Shown one piece after another: positions 43,928 to 51,856 of a stretch of 53,229 nucleotides of DNA. The notes under the pieces are model-generated. The model searched no databases, was not told the DNA's origin, and saw only the letters and a list, made by a program, of their open reading frames with translations. Position numbers and translations under genes: made by a program. Positions within the stretch are counted from its first letter, which is position 1, and each line of letters starts with the position of its first letter. The stretch lies in contig NZ_AZGF01000016.1 of NCBI RefSeq assembly GCF_001434475.1, positions 1 through 53,229 on the forward strand. The letters are read 5' to 3'. The DNA comes from Paucilactobacillus suebicus DSM 5007 = KCTC 3549. GTDB taxonomy: Bacteria; Bacillota; Bacilli; Lactobacillales; Lactobacillaceae.

Positions 43928-45484
43928 CTAGCGTTTAAACATGTTTCGATAAATGCGTCGACCAATCAGAATGAACACAGTCAAAATTAGTGATACGAGT
44001 ATGAAGAACACAGCTAAAATTAGCCCTTGAATTTTGAAAAATCTCTTAAAAATAGTATTACTTGTTTGACCATTATCTTTAACGTGAAACGTACTTGTCT
44101 TATTTTTTATTTTTTCATACTCTTTGTTTAAGTAATACTTACCTGACCGATACTCAACCGTTGTGGATCCTGAATGAATCCTTGTTTGCCACCGTTCATT
44201 CTTAGGACTTAGCCAATCGGTTTGTAACGAATCAATTTCTTTTTTATCAGTCTGTAATTGTGAGTTAGATTCCGGTATCGAAATTGTCAGAGCTGTCGGT
44301 ACATTAAATTTAATCTTACTTGTATTCTTCATGCTATTAATTGACGATGCGGGCAATGCAAACAAACTCTGTACTGCCGTTCGACTATTATTATCTTGTT
44401 TTAGATACGTCACGTCTGTGTTCGGTAGTAACAACCAATGATCAGCCTTAGCCAACGAATTATTTCTAAGAACTGTATCTTGATTCCAAAAATTTTGTGC
44501 ACTAATGCCGACTGGAAAAACTTGATTATTTGCAAAACTAACAAAGTATTTCGTAAACATTTGGCTTAGTTCCGGTCCATCATCCTTGGTCGCCCCGCCA
44601 ATCGTTGGCGCCTGAACAAAAATAACTCCACCATAATTTTCAACTTTTCTTAAAGCCGTTGTGAATCGTTTATAAGCTTGTAATTCAGTATTTTTATCAA
44701 CTGTCACTGTACTAATTGCAAATGGTATATTGTGATCGCTACAATATTTACTTGTTTTTACTAATAATTTCAAATTCACATACGGTGAAACATTAGTAAA
44801 TGTCAGTAACGGCTTGTATTGGGAATTATCACCAAATAGCTGTGATAAGGTACTTTCCGCAACCATTAACTCCAATCCATTATTTGCTATTTCTGGAATA
44901 TATGCGTTCTTCCCAACGATCGTACTAAAAGAATAATTTTTTTGATTCTGCTGCTGAGTTTTCAACTCACCAATTGGCTGAGCACCAGATGGGGCCTTCT
45001 TTATCACAGTTATTGATTCACTAAACGGTAATATCTGCTGGTTATCACCGTCGTCTAAAATAAACTGTTGCTGATGAACCCGTGCCGTGGTCACGTTCAT
45101 TTGTGTGGCCTCGTTGTTAGTTAACCCGGCACCAATATGAATTTTATAACCAGTAAAGTTATCACGATCTGATTCAAATTGATGGTTGGTAAACCCAGCC
45201 TCATCCCAATTCACCATTGTTATCACTGCTGTATAACTACTATTTAGCATTCCACCATGGTAATTGGATTCTTTCAGCGTTCGCACCCTAAAATTCATAC
45301 TAGTTAAAATTCGTTGTAAAGTATCAATCTTCTTTTCATCATGATCTGCTGTATTTTTTGAATCATAGACAAGCATGATTTTATTTCCAGAATTGGTGGT
45401 AGCTTGGGCATTTGCATTCAAGTTAACCAAAATCAAAACCAACAATGCTGTCAATAACACTACATAAAGCTTAATTTTATGCAT
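43928..45484 (-). CDS. PssB/YdaL-like secreted DUF2334-type protein with degenerate active site
   Basis: 518 residues: signal helix (MHKIKLYVVLLTALLVLILV), an extracytoplasmic region, and a C-terminal helix (~480-505) with a basic tail. The middle resembles DUF2334, a polysaccharide deacetylase-related domain: LLTFTNVSPYVNLKLL matches the family's LRIEDVSP block but has TN for the metal-binding ED, and VIFVQAPTIGG stands where a HGYTH-type histidine motif is expected. The domain is thus probably not a deacetylase. The ATG at 45484 overlaps the PssA-like stop as ATGCATAA; GGCGGTG precedes it. Confidence 0.75.
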   Translation of the reverse strand: MHKIKLYVVLLTALLVLILVNLNANAQATTNSGNKIMLVYDSKNTADHDEKKIDTLQRILTSMNFRVRTLKESNYHGGMLNSSYTAVITMVNWDEAGFTNHQFESDRDNFTGYKIHIGAGLTNNEATQMNVTTARVHQQQFILDDGDNQQILPFSESITVIKKAPSGAQPIGELKTQQQNQKNYSFSTIVGKNAYIPEIANNGLELMVAESTLSQLFGDNSQYKPLLTFTNVSPYVNLKLLVKTSKYCSDHNIPFAISTVTVDKNTELQAYKRFTTALRKVENYGGVIFVQAPTIGGATKDDGPELSQMFTKYFVSFANNQVFPVGISAQNFWNQDTVLRNNSLAKADHWLLLPNTDVTYLKQDNNSRTAVQSLFALPASSINSMKNTSKIKFNVPTALTISIPESNSQLQTDKKEIDSLQTDWLSPKNERWQTRIHSGSTTVEYRSGKYYLNKEYEKIKNKTSTFHVKDNGQTSNTIFKRFFKIQGLILAVFFILVSLILTVFILIGRRIYRNMFKR

Positions 45485-46964
45485 TGGCATCACCGCCTTC
45501 ATCGGTATTCCAAAGCTGTTTATTTAGCATGTCTGATATAAACAAAATAACTGCTAAATCAAAACTCAACGGCGCCATAAACATATGTTTAGCAAGATCA
45601 GCCTCACCATCACCAAGAATTGAAATGATTGGTACAAATACGAAAATAGTCATTAATCCGACTACCAACAAAAACCTTAAAATACCGTGGAAGCGCCTTG
45701 AACGAAAATCTCTATAAGCTCCAACAGCATAAACGGCGACAAATCCAATGGCCGTTAAACAGACAAATGCGAACCTACCGGGATAAAACGCACTTAAATA
45801 TGAGCTGTACAATGTAAAATATCTAACTTGTTCATTAGGCTTATGTCCAGCTCCACGCGTATAATCACCAACAGATTTTACCTGTGTAATCATGACGTCT
45901 TTGGCGGCTAAATCCATTAAATTAATAAATTGCTGACGATTATGTAAATAGTATTTAACGAACCAGACAATGTTCATTTTGCTGGTTAGTTTTTTGGTTA
46001 TGTTTTTGCTAGTTGGTTTAACCGCATCAAAAGTCTTTGAATAATAAGCCTGCGATCTCATCAGCGCATATTGTTCATTAACTCCTTGTTTATCAATTTT
46101 CTTGCTTGGATCGTTAGTTTCCATTAATGCTCCATAAGAAAAAGCTTGATACGTATTGTAACTAGTAAAGTCTTTATTAATAGAAGCGTAAATCACTATG
46201 CCGGAAATCAGTAGACATCCCATACCCACAATCACTGCCAATCGCCTTGCTTTAAATCCTGGCAAAAACACTAATCCAATTGCCACCACAGAAAAGCTTA
46301 AAGCTAGTGGCGCGTTCTGCTGTTTACTAGTTATCAGTAGAATGGTACTAACAAAAAACAAAATAATGACTGGCCACCGCCGCTTAGTACATTGACGTGC
46401 TAATAACATGATGGCAGCAAATGAATAGATTGTGGCAATGAACATCTCGGGTTCACCAAAAAAAGAATTGAAGTATAACGTAAAGGATGAATCACCAAGT
46501 ATAAACACAACGATCAGGGCAATCACGTAGCTAACCAGATTATGATGAGGATAAACAAGCGATTTGGTTAATAAATAAATCGCACCAAGATAAAACAAAT
46601 ACCAAACTAACCCCATGAAGCGAATATCAAAAATTGTCTTACTATAAAATAACTTGTTCAAAAATAGAGCCATGTGTACAAACAAAGTTTGTGTTGAAAC
46701 TACAACTGCATGATTCTCATTAAAATATTGGTAAATACCAAATTTAGTCACAATATAGCTCATAAACTGACTGTGGTTTGAGGGTAATCGATAAATGCCG
46801 TTACTGTTCATTGCCCTATAAAAATCACCAGTATCACCCAGGCCGTTGATCGGTGGAACAAAAAGTAAGATACCGCTAATGATAGCCACAAGAATCATCG
46901 CCACCATCGCTGGTGAAACATGTTCACTAATCCTGATTAAAATTTTTTTGGTGAATTTTCCCAT
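45477..46964 (-). CDS. PssA-like polytopic membrane protein, possible GT-C glycosyltransferase
   Basis: 495 residues with about eleven helices. After helix 1 there is a large outer loop starting NGLGDTGDFYRAM, and FNSFFGEPEMF lies near residue 165. Acidic pairs in the first outer loop and multiple helices are typical of GT-C glycosyltransferases that use polyprenyl-phosphate sugars. A second large outer loop (~260-370) is hydrophilic. Together with the GtrB-like enzyme at the end of the locus it could add a side sugar to the polymer (inference). GGGAG lies 6 nt before the ATG. Confidence 0.65.
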   Translation of the reverse strand: MGKFTKKILIRISEHVSPAMVAMILVAIISGILLFVPPINGLGDTGDFYRAMNSNGIYRLPSNHSQFMSYIVTKFGIYQYFNENHAVVVSTQTLFVHMALFLNKLFYSKTIFDIRFMGLVWYLFYLGAIYLLTKSLVYPHHNLVSYVIALIVVFILGDSSFTLYFNSFFGEPEMFIATIYSFAAIMLLARQCTKRRWPVIILFFVSTILLITSKQQNAPLALSFSVVAIGLVFLPGFKARRLAVIVGMGCLLISGIVIYASINKDFTSYNTYQAFSYGALMETNDPSKKIDKQGVNEQYALMRSQAYYSKTFDAVKPTSKNITKKLTSKMNIVWFVKYYLHNRQQFINLMDLAAKDVMITQVKSVGDYTRGAGHKPNEQVRYFTLYSSYLSAFYPGRFAFVCLTAIGFVAVYAVGAYRDFRSRRFHGILRFLLVVGLMTIFVFVPIISILGDGEADLAKHMFMAPLSFDLAVILFISDMLNKQLWNTDEGGDANA

Positions 46965-46976
46965 AGATGACTCCCA

Positions 46977-48101
46977 TTAATATAATGAAGCAATTAAAGC
47001 AACTAAATTATTGAACGAATAAGCATCATTCGTTGTTGCATCTCCAAGGCCACCGAAAATATCCGATTTTGAATTTAAGATTTGCGATTTCCACACTTCA
47101 TTCATCGATTTTTGGTAATATTTTTGATTATTTTGATTAGCAAAAATAATTGCAGCTAATGCATAATTCGCTGCTGACTGATCTTTATTTACAGTAGCTC
47201 CATTAGTGGAATACGCGTTGTAAAGCGACCGATGATCTATCTTAATTTTTAACCACCGAATGGTTGTCAGCTTAATTTGATTTATTTCAGATAAATGCAC
47301 GAGTGTCTCAAGTTCTTCTGAAGTATTTAAATTAGCGGAACTGTAGGTACCATTTGACCAGTTATAACTAGATGCATATAAAGGAAAAGCATCACCTAAA
47401 TAACCATCTTTCACCAATTTCAGTTGCTGCTGATAATACTTTTGATCTGTTTTCGAAGCATACTCAAAATGTTTTAATACTAAAAAATCATAACAATATA
47501 ATGAGCTATCGCTACTAGCCTGATCTGATTTAACGTCATAAAAATTAACTAAATGTCCTTTCTTGATGACGTGTTTGGTTAAAAATTGAAACCGTTGAGC
47601 GGCTTCTTTTCTGTATCTTTGACTATGTGTTAACTGAGCATATGTTTGTAATGAACGAATGATACGCAGGTCATCAATCGTGGAATTAACACTGGCTTTT
47701 TTATTTGTTTTTGGATTATAGCGATAGCTGAACTGATCGCCTTGGTCAAAATAACGTTTCGTGGTTTGATAAAATTTTCTAAATTGTGAATACTGGTGAG
47801 TTTGTACCAGATAATTAAGCCAAAGGCCGGAAGATTCCAGTAGCATTTCATGACCCGTTGCAACCTTTTTTTTAGTTCGATATTGATGATAATTTGTATA
47901 TATCCCCTGTTTAGCCAGCATCTTTGTGTCAATAAAATGTTTCAATAGTGCATCACGATGCTTGTTTCGATTGAAATGTGTATTAATTATCATCGCTTTG
48001 CAATTACCCTTTGGAACTTGCACATCGGCATCACGGTTGCTGCAACCGGTAAGTATTAAAAAAATTATTCCGAAGATGATCAACATCTTTAATTTTTTCA
48101 T
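46977..48101 (-). CDS. PssZ/YdaJ-like glycoside hydrolase family 8 lipoprotein
   Basis: 374 residues. A lipobox LTGC (Cys20) directs membrane anchoring outside the cell. GH8-like motifs: GHEMLLESSGLWLNYL (Glu85/Glu89, acid region) and STIDDLRIIRSL (Asp143/144). In Listeria PssZ, a GH8 enzyme, cuts the Pss polymer and disperses aggregates; in Bacillus YdaJ is the first gene of the yda operon. It may trim or release the polysaccharide here. First gene of the operon, 12 nt before the PssA-like gene. Confidence 0.85.
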   Translation of the reverse strand: MKKLKMLIIFGIIFLILTGCSNRDADVQVPKGNCKAMIINTHFNRNKHRDALLKHFIDTKMLAKQGIYTNYHQYRTKKKVATGHEMLLESSGLWLNYLVQTHQYSQFRKFYQTTKRYFDQGDQFSYRYNPKTNKKASVNSTIDDLRIIRSLQTYAQLTHSQRYRKEAAQRFQFLTKHVIKKGHLVNFYDVKSDQASSDSSLYCYDFLVLKHFEYASKTDQKYYQQQLKLVKDGYLGDAFPLYASSYNWSNGTYSSANLNTSEELETLVHLSEINQIKLTTIRWLKIKIDHRSLYNAYSTNGATVNKDQSAANYALAAIIFANQNNQKYYQKSMNEVWKSQILNSKSDIFGGLGDATTNDAYSFNNLVALIASLY

Positions 48102-48222
48102 TTCCGTATCACCATATAGACTCTCTATTAATTATTACGTATCCACGTGATTATTGTACTATACTTAACTTGTAATTTAATAAGAATTACTTAAAAAATT
48201 AATTTTATTTGGAGAAAAATAT
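48102..48222. promoter_or_regulatory. Divergent promoter region of the Pss-type operon and mnaA
   Basis: A 121-nt AT-rich region with several -10-like hexamers (TATAGT and TATACT around 48165, on opposite strands). No unambiguous -35/-10 pair on either strand. GGAG lies 8 nt before the mnaA ATG. Confidence 0.4.
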
Positions 48223-49365
48223 ATGGAAAAAATTAAAGTGATGACCGTCTTTGGGACAAGACCTGAAGCCATAAAGATGGCACCAGTTATTCAATTGCTG
48301 TCTGCTGATCCTAGTTTCGAACTAATCAACGTTGTGACAGCACAACACCGAGAGATGCTTGATCAGGTGTTGTCTATTTTTCATATTCATCCCCAATATG
48401 ATTTAAATATTATGAAAAAAAGCCAATCTTTAACCGATATTACGGTAAATGTGCTAAATGAAATGGATAAGATATATTCTCGTGAATCGCCCGATATTGT
48501 CCTAGTGCACGGAGATACATCTACCACATTTTCTGCCAGTTTGAGTGCGTTTTACCACCACGTCCCTGTTGCTCACGTTGAAGCTGGCCTCCGCACCTGG
48601 GATAAGCATTCCCCGTTTCCTGAGGAGATCAACCGGCAGACAACTGACGATATCAGTGAGATATATTTCGCACCAACAAAACTGAGTAAAAATAATCTCA
48701 AGAGTGAGCACCATCCTGAAAATCATATGTGGGTCACCGGTAATACGGCCATAGACGCACTAAAAGAAACGGTAACAGCAAACTATCACCATAATGTATT
48801 AGACGTGGTTAACAAAAAAAACCGCATTATTTTAGTCACCATGCATCGCAGAGAAAATCAAGGCAAACCAATGGAAGATGCATTCAAAGCCATCAAAGAG
48901 GTAATTGATAGTACCGAAAATGTCGAGGCAATTTTCCCAGTACACTTTAATCCTGTCGTAAGAAGAATTGCTAACAGTATCTTAGGAAACGACCCACTGA
49001 TTCATCTAATCGAACCTTTAGATGTTATTGATTTTCATAACTTAGCAAACAAGAGTTACTTCATCATGACTGATTCTGGCGGCGTTCAAGAAGAGGCTCC
49101 GTCACTAGGTAAACCAGTTCTCGTCTTGCGAAATACAACAGAACGACCTGAGGGCATCAAAGCTGGCACACTTAAGTTAGTTGGCACAAATCCAGATACC
49201 ATAAAATCATCAATGATTGAGCTATTAAATAACCCAAAAGCATATAGCCAAATGGCGAATGCTAAAAATCCTTACGGTGATGGGTTTGCGGCCAACAGAA
49301 TTTGTGAAGCACTAAAATATTACTTTAATATATCCAAAACGGCACCAGAAGAATTTGGAGATTAA
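48223..49365 (+). CDS. mnaA: UDP-N-acetylglucosamine 2-epimerase (non-hydrolysing)
   Basis: Interconverts UDP-GlcNAc and UDP-ManNAc in the cytoplasm. The 380-residue GT-B-like protein shows family motifs: VFGTRPEAIKMAPVI (N-terminus), TAQHREMLDQVL, VHGDTSTTFSASL, HVEAGLRTWD, TMHRRENQG and MTDSGGVQEEAPSLGKPVLV. Divergent from the Pss-type operon with a 121-nt shared promoter region. Because UDP-ManNAc is the donor for the Listeria Pss polymer, the placement suggests the same monomer here. Confidence 0.95.
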   Translation: MEKIKVMTVFGTRPEAIKMAPVIQLLSADPSFELINVVTAQHREMLDQVLSIFHIHPQYDLNIMKKSQSLTDITVNVLNEMDKIYSRESPDIVLVHGDTSTTFSASLSAFYHHVPVAHVEAGLRTWDKHSPFPEEINRQTTDDISEIYFAPTKLSKNNLKSEHHPENHMWVTGNTAIDALKETVTANYHHNVLDVVNKKNRIILVTMHRRENQGKPMEDAFKAIKEVIDSTENVEAIFPVHFNPVVRRIANSILGNDPLIHLIEPLDVIDFHNLANKSYFIMTDSGGVQEEAPSLGKPVLVLRNTTERPEGIKAGTLKLVGTNPDTIKSSMIELLNNPKAYSQMANAKNPYGDGFAANRICEALKYYFNISKTAPEEFGD

Positions 49366-49441
49366 AATACAAGTTTCATAGTCGCTAAGTAAATGAAAAC
49401 GATATTGGAACAACGTCCGTAATTATCTACCAAAAATAATT

Positions 49442-49493
49442 AGATCCCCAAAATCAAAATCCAAATCATTTAGGATTTTAGCCTTGGGGATCT
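49442..49493. terminator. Long hairpin with GGATTTTAGCCTTG core (copy 3), convergent gene end
   Basis: Outer stem AGATCCCCAA/TTGGGGATCT and inner AAAATCC/GGATTTT. Same internal sequence as the hairpins at 22301 and 25383. It lies between convergent mnaA and the diguanylate cyclase gene. Confidence 0.7.
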
Positions 49494-49546
49494 TACTTTC
49501 TAGAAACAACGCATCTTTATTATTGTTCTCTTGTAATTAATATTTT

Positions 49547-50710
49547 TTAATTTGTGTGCGCCAATTTTTTCCCTTCAATGGTAATTTGATCTCTACCATT
49601 ATGCTTACTGGTATACAAATTATCGTCAGCACGCTTATAAGTATCATCTATAATTTCATCTTCACCATGTACCGCAGTCACACCCACAGAAATAGTTACA
49701 CGAATCGTATATTCATTATAATGAAACTCAGCACTACGAATAGCTTCAAAGCACGCTTGAATAATTGGCCGAACTTCAGCTGGATTTTTTTCAGGAAATG
49801 GAATATTAAATTCTTCTCCACCAGTTCGATATACCTGATCAGATTTATCGTATTTTCCTAACGTGTTTCTTAATGTCGTCACTACTCCAACCAACACCTC
49901 ATTACCAGCTAAGTGACCGTAAGTATCATTAATGCTTTTGAAGTGATCAACATCTAGTGTTACTAGTGTCATGGGCAGTTCCAAATCCCTGGCTCTTTCA
50001 AACATTTTCTTAGCATCCCGTGTGTACATCGAGTAAGTTTTAGCACTAGTCAATGCATCATAATCAGCTAGTTTGGTCAACTCGCGGTCGTGTTCCACCC
50101 GACGACCCTGATAAATCAGATATACGCCAGATACCAGCCCAAACACCATGAACATCAAAAAGCCTTGACTAATTACCTCGTACTTTAATGGCCCACCATT
50201 AATGTCGACTCTCGATGACCAATAGGCCAGTCCTAAATACGCCAAAAAAATGATTCGTGGCCAAAATTTATGGCCAAATTTAATATGAAAGATCCAATTA
50301 ATAGTCAAAACCACAATCAAACCAGCGAAAAGGCTAATGTATCTTGCAGTCATTAAAAATTGATACGGATATAACCATAAAGCAATTAATGCTACTGATC
50401 TAATTAGATAATTCCATAATTCCATTTCAACCGAAACTAAACTAACTGCCAGCGTAAAAATTGCCACATTAACCGTTAAAATTGGATTGGAGCTAAGATC
50501 ACCTCTAGCAAAGAAAAATAAAGCACTCGTACCAATCGTATAGACAAGCGTGAACAAAGTTGCAAGGAGGGCGCCTCTTTTTTTACCGTACGTCATTTTC
50601 AAAGATTCAAATGACAATGAAACATAGATAGCATTAAACCCAACAATGAAGAAAATACCAAATAAACTTTTCATTAACCATTGAGTCAAAGTAAATTCGT
50701 AAAATGCCAT
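49547..50710 (-). CDS. Membrane diguanylate cyclase (GGDEF)
   Basis: 387 residues: about six helices (~10-200) and a C-terminal GGDEF domain (~210-385). The active-site motif is RTGGEEF (GGEEF 297-301); the metal-binding LDVDHFKSINDTYGHLAGN block is intact. The I-site RxxD is replaced by DKSD, so product inhibition is not expected. It sits convergent to mnaA, close to the Pss-type locus, and is the window's best candidate for the c-di-GMP source. Start ATG behind GGAGGCG. Confidence 0.92.
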   Translation of the reverse strand: MAFYEFTLTQWLMKSLFGIFFIVGFNAIYVSLSFESLKMTYGKKRGALLATLFTLVYTIGTSALFFFARGDLSSNPILTVNVAIFTLAVSLVSVEMELWNYLIRSVALIALWLYPYQFLMTARYISLFAGLIVVLTINWIFHIKFGHKFWPRIIFLAYLGLAYWSSRVDINGGPLKYEVISQGFLMFMVFGLVSGVYLIYQGRRVEHDRELTKLADYDALTSAKTYSMYTRDAKKMFERARDLELPMTLVTLDVDHFKSINDTYGHLAGNEVLVGVVTTLRNTLGKYDKSDQVYRTGGEEFNIPFPEKNPAEVRPIIQACFEAIRSAEFHYNEYTIRVTISVGVTAVHGEDEIIDDTYKRADDNLYTSKHNGRDQITIEGKKLAHTN

Positions 50711-50845
50711 TATCTACGCCTCCATCATTGAAAAATAAAAAGTACACACAAAGTGTATACTCAGTAATAACTTCTATACGTATTATACAGCAAAAATACA
50801 AATTCCCTCACGAATCACTAAAGAAAACTTTTATTGACCGCTTTA

Positions 50846-51709
50846 TTACTCTAATTTGCGACGTGCTAGTGCAAAGTTACCAACTGTTGCGGAGCCATTA
50901 TTCTTAACAGTTGGCATAGTAATATAATTTTCTAAATCACCAACGTCAATGTAATCATTCATTAATTGATTATATTCATAACGTACTTTATCTAAGAATT
51001 GTTCACTGACAACCCCACCACCAAATACAATTTTCTCAGGTAGAATTGAAAGAGTAGTTTGTAATGCAGCTTGGGCAACATAATAGGCCATGATATCCCA
51101 AACATGATCAGATAAGGGAACATCTTCTCCCCTATGCCCAGTACGAGCCTGAAACGTTGGACCGCAAACCAGTCCTTCAAGGCAATCACCATGATACGGA
51201 CAAATTCCAGGAAAATTTAAATCATCTGGGTGTCTTTTGAGTCTGATGTGCCCAATTTCTGGATGACCGGTTTCTCCTAAAAATTTACCATTAATTAGGG
51301 TTCCCGCACCAACTCCTGTTCCAATTGTGTAGTATGTTAATGACTTAATTTTTTCGTTAGCCGTGACATATTCACCGTATGCTGATCCGTTTACGTCAGT
51401 CGTCCAAAGGATTGGCATGTTGAAATTATTTTTCATGAATCCTAAAAAGTCAGTATTCGACCAATTTATTTTAGGTGTGTCCGTAATATAACCATATTTT
51501 GCTGAAGTCTTAATAATCTCAATCGGCCCAAATGAGGAGATAGAAATAGCTTTTAATTCTGTGAACTGTTTAAAATAATCCACGGCCTTTTGTAATGTTT
51601 CAGCTGGCGTTGTTGTCTTAAATTCAATTCTATTTATGACCTGAAAGTTTTCATCGCCAACAGCGCAGACAAACTTTGTTCCGCCAGCCTCTATACTTCC
51701 TAATAACAT
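50846..51709 (-). CDS. scrK: ROK-family fructokinase
   Basis: Phosphorylates fructose to fructose-6-phosphate. 287 residues; N-terminal phosphate loop LGSIEAGGTKFVCAVG, sugar-binding ETGHPEIGHIRL, and the ROK zinc site CPYHGDCLEG. The IEAGGTK start and GPTFQARTG segment are typical of bacterial ROK fructokinases. It is not beside a sucrose or mannose gene; fructose-6-P feeds amino sugar synthesis and could serve UDP-GlcNAc supply (inference). Confidence 0.9.
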   Translation of the reverse strand: MLLGSIEAGGTKFVCAVGDENFQVINRIEFKTTTPAETLQKAVDYFKQFTELKAISISSFGPIEIIKTSAKYGYITDTPKINWSNTDFLGFMKNNFNMPILWTTDVNGSAYGEYVTANEKIKSLTYYTIGTGVGAGTLINGKFLGETGHPEIGHIRLKRHPDDLNFPGICPYHGDCLEGLVCGPTFQARTGHRGEDVPLSDHVWDIMAYYVAQAALQTTLSILPEKIVFGGGVVSEQFLDKVRYEYNQLMNDYIDVGDLENYITMPTVKNNGSATVGNFALARRKLE

Positions 51710-51798
51710 GTATATTACGACCTCGATTCTTCACTAAATAGCATCTGTAGTATACATCATACCATGTGGTTATATAAATATTTATCTAACATAAAACA

Positions 51799-51843
51799 AA
51801 AATAAGAGATTCGATGGGTTCAGCCCATCAAATCTCTTATTTC
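51799..51843 (-). terminator. Terminator of the LPXTG surface protein gene
   Basis: Stem AATAAGAGATT-GATGGG / CCCATC-AATCTCTTATT with one mismatch and loop TTCAG. On the minus strand a T-rich tract follows. It starts 16 nt after the gene stop. Confidence 0.85.
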
Positions 51844-51856
51844 ATCTAGTTATCTT

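Noticed and set aside
8765-50790. ATACGTA octamer-like sequences upstream of three c-di-GMP genes (near 8771, 18603 and 50777)
   Set aside because: TACGTA-type hexamers are expected about fifteen to twenty times by chance in this AT-rich window, and their positions relative to the -10 differ among the three genes.
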